Positions 1 to 9,032 are shown, counted from the first letter of the stretch. The stretch: 64,000 bases of DNA from Streptantibioticus_A sp037034305 (GCA_037034305.1 JBAGJY010000004.1:62001-126000), one strand, 5' to 3'. Notes: generated by a model from the sequence alone, not told the origin. Made by a program: numbers and translations.

Positions 1-260
1 AGTGCGATCCGGCTGTTCTGGAAGACCTCGGCCGGAACCAGTTCCCTGCCGTTGAGCACGACCTGGTGCACGGTCGGCGCGATCAGGTCGATGAACGAGT
101 CCGCGCCGTCCTCGGCGGAGTCGAAGCGCACGACGGTCTCCGACCGGAACGTGCCTCCCTCCTGTGCCCCGCTGAGGTTCAAGTCGATCTCGTAGGAGTC
201 GACAGTGATCAGACGCGCCCGCTGCTGCGCCTCTTCGCGGGTGAGGTTGGTACCCGGCAC
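1..260 (-). CDS. pepN: Aminopeptidase N (M1 family), N-terminal fragment
   Basis: The minus strand encodes the first 86 or so residues of an M1 aminopeptidase; the rest lies beyond the window's left edge. The start is GTG at 260-258, preceded by a good ribosome site (GAGGGAGC). The opening PGTNLTREEAQQRARLI closely matches the start of the complete paralogue at 1758-4295 (PGENLTRDEARERAALI), and about half of the visible residues agree. This is the beta-sandwich N-terminal domain that precedes the GAMEN and HEXXH zinc peptidase domain in this family. Family role: removal of N-terminal residues from peptides in the cytoplasm. The catalytic part cannot be seen, so activity is inferred. Confidence 0.85.
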   Translation of the reverse strand, partial: MPGTNLTREEAQQRARLITVDSYEIDLNLSGAQEGGTFRSETVVRFDSAEDGADSFIDLIAPTVHQVVLNGRELVPAEVFQNSRIA

Positions 261-345
261 GTGAGCTCCCTCTGGTGCGATGTGCGGCCTGGTAGGACTT
301 GACGCCATCCTGCCACGGGCGGGTGACCCGCACCGCGCGGCGTGA

Positions 346-1353
346 TCAGCGCGGCAGCACCGCCACATAGGCGTGCGGACCGCGGTCGTCGGCGCCCAGC
401 AGGGCGGTCCTGACCACTGCCGCCTGCTGCTCCAGGGACTCACGCAGCTTCTTGGGGGTCGTGATGATCACGTCGATGCCCAACTGCTCCAGGTGCTCGC
501 GGGCGCGGGCGTGCTGTCGCCACAGTGTGTCGTCGTCATGCCGGGGCGCCCTGGCGTCCAGCTCCAGGGCGACGGCGTGGTCCGGCCAGTACGCGTCCAC
601 GCTGCCCAGGTGCGGGCCGCCGGGCAGCCGCAGGTCGACGTTCCACAGTGGGTCGGGCAGGCCGTAGTGGCGGACCATCTCGTACAGCCGGCCCTCCGCG
701 ATGGCCCGGCCCTCGGCGAGCAGTGCGTCGACGGCGCGCTCCACGTGCGGGCGGGAGAGCAGCCGGGCGTTGTTCAACTCCCGTACGACCGAGGCGGATT
801 CGCAGTCTCCGGTGCGTACCGACTCGGTGAGCACGGCGCGGACCGCCTCGGGGTCGCCGAGTGAGGCGACGGCGTCGGCGACCGCCCTGGGCACCGGGGC
901 GCACGGCAGCCCGAGGATCGACACCGGCCGGGGCAGGGAGTTGGCGCGGCGGATGCGGATGTCGCCGACGGCGCGCAGTCGGCGTTGGCGGGGGATGAGG
1001 ATGTCGACGCGGTCCAGGGCGCACAGCGGGGGGACGGTGCGGAAGCCGTGCAGGGCCAGGGCGGCCAGGCCGGTGACCATCGCCTGGGTGGCTCGGCTGT
1101 CCAGGCCGCAGGACGGTTGCCCGGCGTACAGCAGGGCGGCGTGCAGGCGTTCCTCGCCGGTGGCGGGGCCGGGGTGCAGCAGGAACACGCCGGGCAGCAG
1201 TTGTTGCCAGGAGCCGCCCGGTCGGCACCGGTTGGCGAGCACGCTCGCCGGTACGCCGTGGGCGCGCAGTTCGCGTGCGGTCATCACGCGGCGCTGGGTG
1301 CGTTCGAGGTGGACGAGGTGCCGGGGGCCCAGGGGGGTGGTGTCGTGGCTCAT
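346..1353 (-). CDS. Hypothetical protein, AbiEi-like wHTH with nuclease-like C-terminus
   Basis: This is a 335-residue protein of a type common in actinobacteria. The N-terminus (LERTQRRVMTARELRAHGV) looks like the winged helix of AbiEi-type antitoxins and related regulators. The C-terminus has a DUF559/Vsr-like pattern: an acidic ALELDARAP strand, then an Arg-rich helix, then LGIDVIITTPKKL. I chose ATG 1353 because the frame upstream to 1482 has no family-like sequence; the ribosome site before 1353 is weak. No abortive-infection toxin gene (AbiEii) is adjacent, so a role in phage defence is not supported. It lies on the same strand between two pepN paralogues. Function unknown. Confidence 0.65.
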   Translation of the reverse strand: MSHDTTPLGPRHLVHLERTQRRVMTARELRAHGVPASVLANRCRPGGSWQQLLPGVFLLHPGPATGEERLHAALLYAGQPSCGLDSRATQAMVTGLAALALHGFRTVPPLCALDRVDILIPRQRRLRAVGDIRIRRANSLPRPVSILGLPCAPVPRAVADAVASLGDPEAVRAVLTESVRTGDCESASVVRELNNARLLSRPHVERAVDALLAEGRAIAEGRLYEMVRHYGLPDPLWNVDLRLPGGPHLGSVDAYWPDHAVALELDARAPRHDDDTLWRQHARAREHLEQLGIDVIITTPKKLRESLEQQAAVVRTALLGADDRGPHAYVAVLPR

Positions 1354-1757
1354 GCCCACCGAATTCCCGTGTGCGGTACGGAACTTAACCCCTGTTACAC
1401 GGCCGTCGACAAATCGGGACACGGTGGGGCTAAAGTATCCATGTTCGACGTCCGGGTTTGTGTTCCCACGTTTTCTTCCCACGTTTTCTTCCCACCCACC
1501 CGCCCTTCAGGGGCTCCGCCCCTGCACCCCGGCCGGGGGCTCCGCCCCCGGACCCCGCCAGGGGCTGCGCCACCAGACGCCTCGGGGGCCGCGTCCCCAA
1601 CTCCCCTTCGGTTTCAGGGGCGCTGGGCACATTCTTTCCGCCGTGGGGGCGCGCAACCCCCGCGGCGGGGTCGGATGAAGGGGCGCGGGGAACTGCGCGA
1701 CCAGCCACAACGGTGCCGCGGATGACCGACGGCGCGTCGCCGCGGCCAACGGAGGGG
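1354..1757. repeat. Intergenic region with dispersed GC-rich palindromes
   Basis: No gene is seen in these 404 bases. From about 1504 to 1570 there are consecutive short palindromes of the type GGGGCTCCGCCCC, and near 1678-1712 the sequence GGGGCGCGGGGAACTGCGCG leads into CAGCCACAACGG. Both are widespread in Streptomyces intergenic DNA (recollection, not searched). Related copies lie at 12110-12180 and near 59322. They can fold into stable hairpins and may end transcription of the downstream-facing pepN (1758-4295 runs away from here). The part near 1390-1450 should hold the promoter of the 346-1353 gene, but no clear -35/-10 pair is seen. Confidence 0.55.
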
Positions 1758-4295
1758 CTAACCCCGGCCGGAGGCCGCCTGTGCGTGGAGGGCGCGGGTC
1801 AGGTCGGCGTGGGACTCCTGGATGAGGCGGCGCAGGGCGGGGGCCGCGTTCGGATGGGTGGTCAGCCAGGCGGCCGTTGTGTCGGCCGTCTGGCTGGTGG
1901 CCTGGAGCATGGGGTACAGGCCGCGGACGATGGACATGCCGATCTCGATCGAGCGCTCGGCCCACACCTGTTCCAGCACGGTGAAGTACTTCTCCGCGTA
2001 CGGCGCCAGCAACTCCCGCTGGTTGGCCTGGGCGAAGCCCGAGATCACCGCCTCCACCAGGGCGTTGGACAACTCGTCGGACTCCACCACCTGGCGCCAG
2101 GCCTCCGCCTTCATCTCGGCCGACGGCCGCGCGGCCAGACACCGCACCTGGTGCCGCTTGCCGGAAGCGGTGTTGTCGCGGGCCAGTTCGGACGCGATGT
2201 CCGCCTCGTCCGCCGCACCGTGCGCGGCCAGCGGCAGCAGGAACGTCCAGCGCAGCTCCGGGTCCACGTCCAGGCCGCCGACCTTCTCGGTTCCGTCCAA
2301 CAGGCCGCGCAGCACTCGTAGTTCGTCCGGCGACGAGGCCGTCGCGGCGAAGAACCGCGCCCAGGTCAACTGGTGCCCGCTGCCCGGCTCGGCCGCCCGC
2401 AGCTCCCGTAGCGCGCCCTCGGCCAGCGCCCGGCCGCCCTCCGCGCGCCACTCGGGCGCGACGTAGTGGTCGAGCGCGGTCTGCGCCCAGGTGTGCAGCA
2501 TCTGCAGCACGCCGACGTCGCTCTCCCGCCCGGCGAAGTCCAGCACCAGCCGCACGTAGTCCTGCGCGGGCAGCAAGCCGTCCCGGGTCAGGTTCCACAC
2601 CGCCGACCAGGACAGCGCCCGGGCCATCGGATCGGTCAGATCGCCCAGGTGGCGCCGCAGCGTGTCCAGCGACCGCTCGTCGAAACGGGCCTTGCAGTAC
2701 GTCAGGTCGTCGTCGTTCACCAGCACCAGCTCCGGCCGCTCGGCCCCGGCCAGCTCGCCGATGACCGTGCGCTCACCGGCGACGTCCGCCTCCACCCGGG
2801 CGTACCGCTCCAGCGCGCCGTTCGCGCCGCACCGGTACAGCCCGACCGCCACCCGGTGCGGGCGCAGCGGCGCGCCCTCCTGCAGCACCGCCAGCTCGGC
2901 CACCCGGCCGTCCGCGTCGCATATCACCTGCGGTGTGAGGGAGTTCAGGCCCGCCGTCTGCAGCCACACCCGCGACCACTCGGCCATGTCCCGGCCGGAG
3001 GTCTCCTCCAGTACGGACAGCAGGTCCGCCAGCCGGGTGTTGCCGAACGCGTGCCGCTTGAAGTAGCGGCGGGCGCCCTCCAGGAAGGCGTCCTGGCCGA
3101 CGTAGGCGACGAGCTGCTTGAGCACGCTCGCGCCCTTGGAGTAGGTGATCCCGTCGAAGTTGAGCTTGGCGTCCTCCAGGTCATGGATGTCCGCGGTGAC
3201 CGGGTGGGTGGACGGCAGCTGGTCCGCTCGGTAGGCCCAGGCCTTGCGCCGGTTGGCGAAGGAGATCCAGCCGTTGGTGAACCGGGTCGCCTCCACCAGT
3301 GAGAAGGCGCCCATGAAGTCCGCGAACGACTCCTTGAGCCACAGGTCGTCCCACCACTGCATGGTGACCAGGTCGCCGAACCACATGTGCGCCATCTCGT
3401 GCAGCACGACGGTGGCCCGGCTCTCGTAGGACGCCTCGGTCACCTTGCCCCGGAAGACGAACTCCTCGCGGAAGGTGACCAGTCCGGGGTTCTCCATCGC
3501 GCCGATGTTGTACTCCGGCACGAACGCCTGGTCGTACTTCCCGAACGGGTACGGGTAGTCGAAGTGGTCGTGGAAGAAGTCCAGGCCCTGCTTGGTGACC
3601 TGGAAGATGTCGTCCGCGTCGAAGTGCTGGGCGAGCGACCGGCGGCACATCGCGCCCAGCGGGATCTCCAGGTCCCCGCGCCGGTAGCTGTCGGTGACGT
3701 GGTGGTAGGGCCCCGCCACCACGCAGGTGATGTACGTCGAGATGGGCGCGGTCTGAGCGAACCGCCACAGGCCGCCGTCCCGGGACTCCTGCGCGCCGTT
3801 GCTCCACACCGTCCAGCCCTCGGGGGCCGTCACCGCGAAGCGGAACCGCGCCTTGAGGTCCGGCTGCTCGAAGTTGGCGAACACCCGCCGGGCGTCGGCC
3901 GGTTCGTACTGGGTGTAGAGGTAGACCTCGCCGTCCTCGGGGTCGACGAAGCGGTGCAGCCCCTCGCCGGTCCGGCTGTACGCGCAGGCCGCGTCCACCA
4001 CCAGCTCGTTGCTCTCGGCGAGGCTCTCCAGCGTGATCCGGGCGCCGTCGAAGACCGCCGAGGGGTCCAGCTCGCGCCCGTTGAGCCGCACCGAGCTGAC
4101 CGAGGGTGCGACCAGGTCCACGAAGGTGGCCGCGCCCGGCCGGGCGCAGCGGAACCGGATCGTGGTCACCGAGCGGAAGGTGTCCTGCGCTGGCCGCACG
4201 GCGGCCCTCAGGTCGAGCGACACCTCGTACCCGTCCACCGCGATCAGTGCGGCCCGCTCGCGGGCCTCGTCTCGGGTCAGGTTCTCGCCGGGCAC
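1758..4295 (-). CDS. pepN: Aminopeptidase N (M1 family zinc metallopeptidase)
   Basis: This cytoplasmic zinc exopeptidase removes N-terminal residues from peptides, downstream of proteases such as ClpXP. The protein has 845 residues, usual for actinobacterial PepN. GTG 4295 is the start because AAGGAG lies 5-10 bases upstream and the sequence from there (PGENLTRDEARERA) aligns with the paralogue at 1-260. A longer frame to 4460 has no support. Visible motifs are the substrate-binding GAMEN (about 265-269), the zinc site HEMAH (H299, H303) and the third ligand E322 in WLKESFADF. The C-terminal ERAP1-like helical domain follows. It is the second of two tandem pepN paralogues, with an unrelated gene between them. 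Confidence 0.96.
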   Translation of the reverse strand: MPGENLTRDEARERAALIAVDGYEVSLDLRAAVRPAQDTFRSVTTIRFRCARPGAATFVDLVAPSVSSVRLNGRELDPSAVFDGARITLESLAESNELVVDAACAYSRTGEGLHRFVDPEDGEVYLYTQYEPADARRVFANFEQPDLKARFRFAVTAPEGWTVWSNGAQESRDGGLWRFAQTAPISTYITCVVAGPYHHVTDSYRRGDLEIPLGAMCRRSLAQHFDADDIFQVTKQGLDFFHDHFDYPYPFGKYDQAFVPEYNIGAMENPGLVTFREEFVFRGKVTEASYESRATVVLHEMAHMWFGDLVTMQWWDDLWLKESFADFMGAFSLVEATRFTNGWISFANRRKAWAYRADQLPSTHPVTADIHDLEDAKLNFDGITYSKGASVLKQLVAYVGQDAFLEGARRYFKRHAFGNTRLADLLSVLEETSGRDMAEWSRVWLQTAGLNSLTPQVICDADGRVAELAVLQEGAPLRPHRVAVGLYRCGANGALERYARVEADVAGERTVIGELAGAERPELVLVNDDDLTYCKARFDERSLDTLRRHLGDLTDPMARALSWSAVWNLTRDGLLPAQDYVRLVLDFAGRESDVGVLQMLHTWAQTALDHYVAPEWRAEGGRALAEGALRELRAAEPGSGHQLTWARFFAATASSPDELRVLRGLLDGTEKVGGLDVDPELRWTFLLPLAAHGAADEADIASELARDNTASGKRHQVRCLAARPSAEMKAEAWRQVVESDELSNALVEAVISGFAQANQRELLAPYAEKYFTVLEQVWAERSIEIGMSIVRGLYPMLQATSQTADTTAAWLTTHPNAAPALRRLIQESHADLTRALHAQAASGRG

Positions 4296-4483
4296 GGTGA
4301 CTCCTTCGTCTCGTGACTCGTCCGCCGCGTTCACCGGCCCCGTCGCCGGTGCGGCCGAAGTCGCATCATCGCACGTGGCGGTGGAGGTGACACGCGGCCC
4401 TTCGGCCGGGAATGCCCGTCCGGCCAGTCGCGTTTCAGCCCGCGAAGTATGTCGTTTCATATCGAACGACCTTGGGAGAGGCT

Positions 4484-5122
4484 GTGACGACGACGGAGAG
4501 CGACAAGACCCCGGCGGATTTCTGGTTCGACCCGCTGTGCCCCTGGGCGTGGATGACCTCCCGCTGGATGCTGGAGGTCGAGAGGGTTCGCCCGGTTCAG
4601 GTGCGCTGGCATGTGATGAGCCTTGCCGTGCTGAACGAGAACAAGGAGGGCCTGTCCGACAAGTACCGGGAGATGCTGGCCACCGCCTGGGGCCCGGTAC
4701 GGGTCTGCGTCGCCGCCGAGCAGAAGCACGGCAACGAGGTGCTCGGCCCGCTCTACACCGCGCTGGGTACCCGGTTCCACAACCAGGGCCTGCCCAGGAG
4801 CCGTGAGACGATCGTCGCCGCGCTGGAGGAGGCCGGTCTGCCCGCCGAGTTGGCGGACGCCGCGGGCACCGACGCCTACGACACCGAGCTGCGCGCCTCC
4901 CACCAGGAGGGCATCGGTCTGGTCGGCGAGGACGTCGGCACGCCGGTGATCGCGGTGCCGGGCGCGGACGGCGGCCAGGTGGCGTTCTTCGGCCCGGTGG
5001 TCACCCCGGCGCCCAAGGGCGAGGCGGCAGCCAGACTGTGGGACGGCACGCTGCTGGTGGCGTCGACGCCCGGCTTCTACGAGATCAAGCGCACCCGGAC
5101 GGTCGGGCCGATCTTCGACTGA
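4484..5122 (+). CDS. DsbA-family thiol oxidoreductase, Rv2466c-like (mycothiol-dependent)
   Basis: This 212-residue thioredoxin-fold protein with a DsbA-type insertion resembles Rv2466c of M. tuberculosis, a mycothiol-dependent reductase that also activates some nitro-drugs. The opening DFWFDPLCPWAWMTSRWMLE carries the nucleophilic Cys19 at the same position as in Rv2466c. The resolving Cys of the CPWC motif is Ala22 here, giving CPWA, so a one-cysteine mechanism using mycothiol is inferred. There is no signal peptide, so it is cytoplasmic. GTG 4484 is the start: GGGAGAG lies just upstream and the frame before it is not family-like. It is divergent from pepN, with both promoters in 4296-4483. 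Confidence 0.88.
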   Translation: MTTTESDKTPADFWFDPLCPWAWMTSRWMLEVERVRPVQVRWHVMSLAVLNENKEGLSDKYREMLATAWGPVRVCVAAEQKHGNEVLGPLYTALGTRFHNQGLPRSRETIVAALEEAGLPAELADAAGTDAYDTELRASHQEGIGLVGEDVGTPVIAVPGADGGQVAFFGPVVTPAPKGEAAARLWDGTLLVASTPGFYEIKRTRTVGPIFD

Positions 5123-5126
5123 TCCC

Positions 5127-5162
5127 GGTCAGCCAGACGCGCCGGGTCAGCCAGACGCACCG
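5127..5162. repeat. Tandem 18-bp direct repeat
   Basis: Two exactly adjacent 18-base copies of GGTCAGCCAGACGCRCCG (5127-5144 and 5145-5162) differ at one base. They lie between the stop codon of the DsbA-like gene and the terminator hairpin. This looks like a local duplication; no function is evident. Confidence 0.8.
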
Positions 5163-5190
5163 AAGGGCCGGACAACCGGTCCGGCCCTTC
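5162..5190. terminator. Bidirectional hairpin terminator
   Basis: Perfect 12-bp stem: GAAGGGCCGGAC at 5162-5173 pairs with 5179-5190 around a 5-base loop. It lies between the convergent DsbA-like gene and amino-acid permease gene, so it can serve both. Confidence 0.85.
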
Positions 5191-5212
5191 AGCGGTGTTG
5201 GCGCCGCGGGCG

Positions 5213-6616
5213 TCAGTGGCGCTTCGCCGCCAGTTGGCGTGCGTAGCCGACGGCCGCCAGGACGGCGGTCGCGCCACCGGTGAAGTACAGCTGCACCCGG
5301 GTGTCCGGCTGCTGGGCCATGAGCACCAGCACCGCCACGATGCCCAGCAGCGCCACCCAGGTCAGATACGGGAACGCCCACATGCGCACCACCAGCTTCT
5401 GCGGCGCCTCACGCTCCAGCCGACGCCGCATCCGCAGCTGCGCCACCGCGATGAACGCCCACACCACCAGCACCGCCGCGCCCACGATGTTCAGCAGCCA
5501 GGCGAACACCGTGGTCGGCCACCAGTAGCTGAACAGCACGGCCAGGAAGCCGAACCCGGAGGAGGCCAGCACCGCCAGCCGCGGCACCCCGCCGGTCAAC
5601 CGCCCCAGCAGCCGCGGCCCCTGGCCGCGCGCCACCAGCGAGTACGCCATTCGCGACGAGCCGTAGATGTTGGCGTTCATCGCGGAGAGCAGGGCGGCCA
5701 GGATGACCACGTTCATCAACTGGCCCGCGCCCGGCACCCCGATGTGGTCCAGCACCGCGACGTACGGGCCGTGCTTGGTCAACGAGCCGTCGTTCCACGG
5801 GATCAGGGTGACGATGACCAGCATCGAGCCGACGTAGAACAGCGCGATGCGCCACATCGCGGTGCGCACCGCCTGGCCCACGCTCCTGACCGGGTTCTCC
5901 GACTCGGCCGCCGCGATGGTCACCGTCTCCAGCCCGCCGTACGCGAACACCGAGGCGAGCAGGCCGACCACCAGTCCGTTGCCACCCTTGGGCATGAAGC
6001 CGCCCGCACCGGTCAGGTTCGCGGTGCCCACCGCGTGCGTGCCCGGCAGCACCCCGAAGATCGCCAGCACGCCCAGGACGAGGAAGAGCGAGATGGCGCC
6101 GACCTTCAGCGCGGCGAACCAGAACTCGAACTCGCCGAAGTTCTTCACCGCCGCCAGGTTCGTGCCGCAGAAGACGGCCATGAAGACGGCCACCCACATC
6201 CACGAGGGCGTGCTCGGGAACCAGTTGGTCATGATCCCGGCCGCGCCGATCGCCTCGGCCGCCACGCCCACGCACAGCAGGGTCCAGAACGTCCACCCCG
6301 CGGCGAAGCCCGCCCACGGGCCGATGGACCGCTCGGCGTGCACCGAGAAGGAACCGGAGGCCGGGTTGGCGGCGGACATCTCGCCCAGCATCCGCATCAC
6401 CAGCATGACCAGCACGCCGGACAGCGCGTAGGCCAGCACGATGGACGGTCCGGCGGCGGCGATGCCCGCGCCCGAGCCGACGAAGAGCCCGGCGCCGATG
6501 ACGCCGCCGAGGGCGATCATCGACAGGTGGCGCTGCTTGAGTCCGTGGCCGAGACGCTCTTGTGAGGCTGCCGCGGCGGGTGCCGCGTCGGCTATCGGGG
6601 CGGGTGTCCGATTCAT
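5213..6616 (-). CDS. Amino-acid permease (APC family), copy 1
   Basis: This 467-residue integral membrane transporter has about 12 membrane segments and belongs to the AAT (GabP/AnsP-like) branch of the APC superfamily, which takes up amino acids by proton symport. The TM1 signature GGVIGAGLFVGSGAGIAAAG and the following MRMLGEMSAANPASGSFS are typical. ATG 6616 is the start because the conserved LKQRHLSMIALGG comes shortly after; the 32 codons upstream are not family-like. The substrate cannot be read from sequence. It is the last of three closely related minus-strand permease genes (others 6783-8180 and 9115-10575), which suggests tandem duplication. Confidence 0.9.
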   Translation of the reverse strand: MNRTPAPIADAAPAAAASQERLGHGLKQRHLSMIALGGVIGAGLFVGSGAGIAAAGPSIVLAYALSGVLVMLVMRMLGEMSAANPASGSFSVHAERSIGPWAGFAAGWTFWTLLCVGVAAEAIGAAGIMTNWFPSTPSWMWVAVFMAVFCGTNLAAVKNFGEFEFWFAALKVGAISLFLVLGVLAIFGVLPGTHAVGTANLTGAGGFMPKGGNGLVVGLLASVFAYGGLETVTIAAAESENPVRSVGQAVRTAMWRIALFYVGSMLVIVTLIPWNDGSLTKHGPYVAVLDHIGVPGAGQLMNVVILAALLSAMNANIYGSSRMAYSLVARGQGPRLLGRLTGGVPRLAVLASSGFGFLAVLFSYWWPTTVFAWLLNIVGAAVLVVWAFIAVAQLRMRRRLEREAPQKLVVRMWAFPYLTWVALLGIVAVLVLMAQQPDTRVQLYFTGGATAVLAAVGYARQLAAKRH

Positions 6617-6782
6617 TGGCGTGACCGTCCAGTGGGGTGAGAGGCGGTACGGATCGCCACAGTGTGCGGGGGAGCACCGCTGACAACAACGCGGCGTTCG
6701 CCATCCGGACACTTTGTTAACGCAACGTGACTGATTGCTCGTCAGGGATGCGCCGGTTGTGTCGTACGTCTCTTTTGTGGCT

Positions 6783-8180
6783 TTAGTCGCGTCGCGCGCG
6801 CCACTCGCGTACCCCCGCCGTCACCAGCACCACGCCGGTGGCGGCGGCGGACCAGACCACCTGCGGGCGGGATTTCGGGTCGCTGAGCATCAGCACCAGT
6901 ACCGCGAGCATGCCGAGCAGCGCCGCCCAGCTCAGGTAGGGGAAGGCCCACATCCGCAGGGCCAGGGTGTGCGGCGCCTCCCGCTCGATCCGGCGGCGCA
7001 GCCGCAGCTGGGAGCCGCAGATCAGGCCCCACACCACCAGCAGCACCGCGCCCACCGCGTTGAGCAGGTAGAGGAAGACCGAGTGCGGCCAGAACAGGTT
7101 CAGCAGCACGGAGGCGAAACCGAAGGCCACCGACGCCAGCACCGCCCGGCGCGGCACCCCGCCGTCGGTCACCCGCAGCAGGGCGCGCGGCGCCTCACCG
7201 CGTTCGGCCAGCGAGAAGACCATCCGCGAGGCCCCGTACAGATTGGCGTTCAGCGCCGACAGCAGCGCGACGAACACCACCACGTTCATGATCTGCGCCG
7301 CCGCGGGCACCCCGATCCGGTCCAGCACCGCGACGTACGGGCTGGCCCCCGGCCTGATCGAGGTCCACGGCAGCAGGGTGACCACGACCAGCATCGAGCC
7401 GACGTAGAAGACGCCGATCCGCAGCACCGCGCTGCGCACCGCCCGCCCGACCGCCCGGGCCGGGTCGTCCGACTCGGCGGCGGCGATGGTCACCACCTCA
7501 AGGCCGCCGAAGGCGAAGACCACCGCCAGCACCCCGGAGACCACCCCGCTCCAGCCGTTCGGCAGGAAGCCGCCCCGGCCGGTGAGGTTGGCCAGCCCCA
7601 CCGCGTGGCCACCCGGCAGCAGCCCGAGGATCGCCAGCAGCCCGAGCACGAGGAACAGGACGATCGCGCCGACCTTCAGCGCCGCGAACCAGAACTCGAA
7701 CTCGCCGAAGTTCCGCACCGCCGTCAGGTTCGCGGCGGTGAACACCACCATGAACAGCAGTACCCAGGCCCACTGCGGCACCACCGGCAGCCAGCCGGAC
7801 GCGATCGTCGCCGCGCCGGTGGCCTCCACCGCCAGCACCACCACGAGCATGAACCAGTACAGCCAGCCGACCGTGAACCCGGCCCAGCGCCCGAACGCCC
7901 GCTCCGCGTGCACCGAGAACGCGCCCGAGGCGGGCATCGCCGCCGACATCTCGCCCAGCATCCGCATGATGAGCATCGCCAGCAGGCCCGCGATCAGATA
8001 CGAGACCACGATGCCCGGCCCCGCCACGGCGATCCCGGCGCCCGAGCCGACGAACAGACCCGCGCCGATCACCCCGCCCAGGCCCAGCATGGTCAGATGG
8101 CGCTGCTTGAGCCCGGCCGCGAGCGGTGCTCCGCCGCCGTCTGCCAACTCGCGCGCCGCGGCGGGCGAAGCATCGTGCAT
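6783..8180 (-). CDS. Amino-acid permease (APC family), copy 2
   Basis: This 465-residue APC-family transporter is closely related to copy 1. It shares LKQRHLTMLGLGGVIGAGLF, the MRMLGEMSAAMPASGAFSVH segment and the loop NFGEFEFWFAALKVGAI. ATG 8180 has GGAGAG about 11 bases upstream. About 12 membrane segments are evident, with a short charged C-terminus (REWRARRD). A 166-base gap separates it from copy 1, so they may be co-transcribed or have separate promoters. It is divergent from bioY, and the shared regulatory region is 8181-8435. The amino-acid substrate is unknown. Confidence 0.9.
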   Translation of the reverse strand: MHDASPAAARELADGGGAPLAAGLKQRHLTMLGLGGVIGAGLFVGSGAGIAVAGPGIVVSYLIAGLLAMLIMRMLGEMSAAMPASGAFSVHAERAFGRWAGFTVGWLYWFMLVVVLAVEATGAATIASGWLPVVPQWAWVLLFMVVFTAANLTAVRNFGEFEFWFAALKVGAIVLFLVLGLLAILGLLPGGHAVGLANLTGRGGFLPNGWSGVVSGVLAVVFAFGGLEVVTIAAAESDDPARAVGRAVRSAVLRIGVFYVGSMLVVVTLLPWTSIRPGASPYVAVLDRIGVPAAAQIMNVVVFVALLSALNANLYGASRMVFSLAERGEAPRALLRVTDGGVPRRAVLASVAFGFASVLLNLFWPHSVFLYLLNAVGAVLLVVWGLICGSQLRLRRRIEREAPHTLALRMWAFPYLSWAALLGMLAVLVLMLSDPKSRPQVVWSAAATGVVLVTAGVREWRARRD

Positions 8181-8387
8181 GGTGCTGCTGACTCTCCGGA
8201 TCAGTTGGGGGGAGTCCACAGTCTCCCCGCATCGCATGGCGGGCCGCAAAACGGTTCAACTCCCACAGCCGCCCCAGTGACCAGCGTCACGGCGGCGCGG
8301 GTGGCGCCATCGCGCTTTGTGTGGAACTGACTACGCGCGCGAACAAGCCTTTGTCGTTCGCTCACCGTGTAGCCGTGCACGGCGCTG

Positions 8388-8406
8388 GGTTACCGTCACG
8401 GTGTCC
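8388..8406. promoter_or_regulatory. Imperfect inverted repeat upstream of bioY
   Basis: GGTTACCG-TCA-CGGTGTCC: 6 of 8 positions are symmetric, 30 bases before the bioY start. It could be an operator for a biotin-responsive regulator, but I see no good match to a known box. The whole 8181-8435 region also serves the divergent permease. Confidence 0.25.
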
Positions 8407-8435
8407 TGAACGGTCCTTCACCACGCGGAGACCCG

Positions 8436-9032
8436 ATGAGCCTCGCAGCCGCCCCCGTCCGTCCGCAGCAGGTCCTGGCCGACCTGCTGCCCGCCTCCAC
8501 CGCCGCCCGCGCCCGGCTGCGCGACGCGGCCCTGGTCCTCGGCGGCGCCGCGCTCACCGGACTGGCCGCCCAGGTCGCCATACCGGTGCCGGGCTCGCCG
8601 GTGCCGGTCACCGGACAGACCTTCGCCGCGCTGCTGGTGGGCACCGCGCTGGGCGCCCGCCGCGGTGTGCTCTCGCTGGCGCTGTACGCGCTCGCGGGGC
8701 TGGCCGGAGTGCCGTGGTTCGCGGGCGGCGCGCACGGCGCCGGGCTGGTGACCTTCGGCTACGTGCTGGGCATGGTGCTCGCCTCGGCGGCGGTCGGCGC
8801 CCTGGCCCGGCGCGGCGCGGACCGCGGCGTGTGGCGGACGGCGGGCGCCATGCTCGCCGGTGAGGTGATCATCTACGCCGTGGGCGTGCCGTACCTCGCG
8901 CTCGCCGCGCACCTGTCCCTCGGCCAGGCCATCGCCCTGGGCTGCACGCCGTACCTGATCGGCGACGCCCTCAAGGCGGCGCTGGCGATGGGCCTGCTGC
9001 CGACCGCGTGGAAGCTGGTCGCCCGCCGCTAG
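8436..9032 (+). CDS. bioY: Biotin transporter BioY (ECF S-component)
   Basis: BioY is the substrate-capturing membrane protein for biotin uptake. It works with ECF energy-coupling proteins (not in this window) or, in some bacteria, alone. The protein has 198 residues and about six hydrophobic segments. The BioY hallmarks are visible: VAIPVPGSPVPVTGQTFAAL in the first half, GALARRGADR in the middle, and AIALGCTPYLIGDALKAALA near the end. GCGGAGA lies 5-10 bases before ATG 8436. It is a single gene facing the third permease, and a strong hairpin follows the stop codon. No bio biosynthesis gene is nearby. Confidence 0.93.
   Translation: MSLAAAPVRPQQVLADLLPASTAARARLRDAALVLGGAALTGLAAQVAIPVPGSPVPVTGQTFAALLVGTALGARRGVLSLALYALAGLAGVPWFAGGAHGAGLVTFGYVLGMVLASAAVGALARRGADRGVWRTAGAMLAGEVIIYAVGVPYLALAAHLSLGQAIALGCTPYLIGDALKAALAMGLLPTAWKLVARR

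Noticed and set aside
1440..1458. Possible LexA-type box (CGAAC near the upstream region of the 346-1353 gene)
   Set aside because: Only one half-site is present; the second arm does not match, so no SOS box is claimed.
8181..8435. Biotin or other riboswitch before bioY
   Set aside because: No recognised riboswitch core; only an imperfect inverted repeat is seen.
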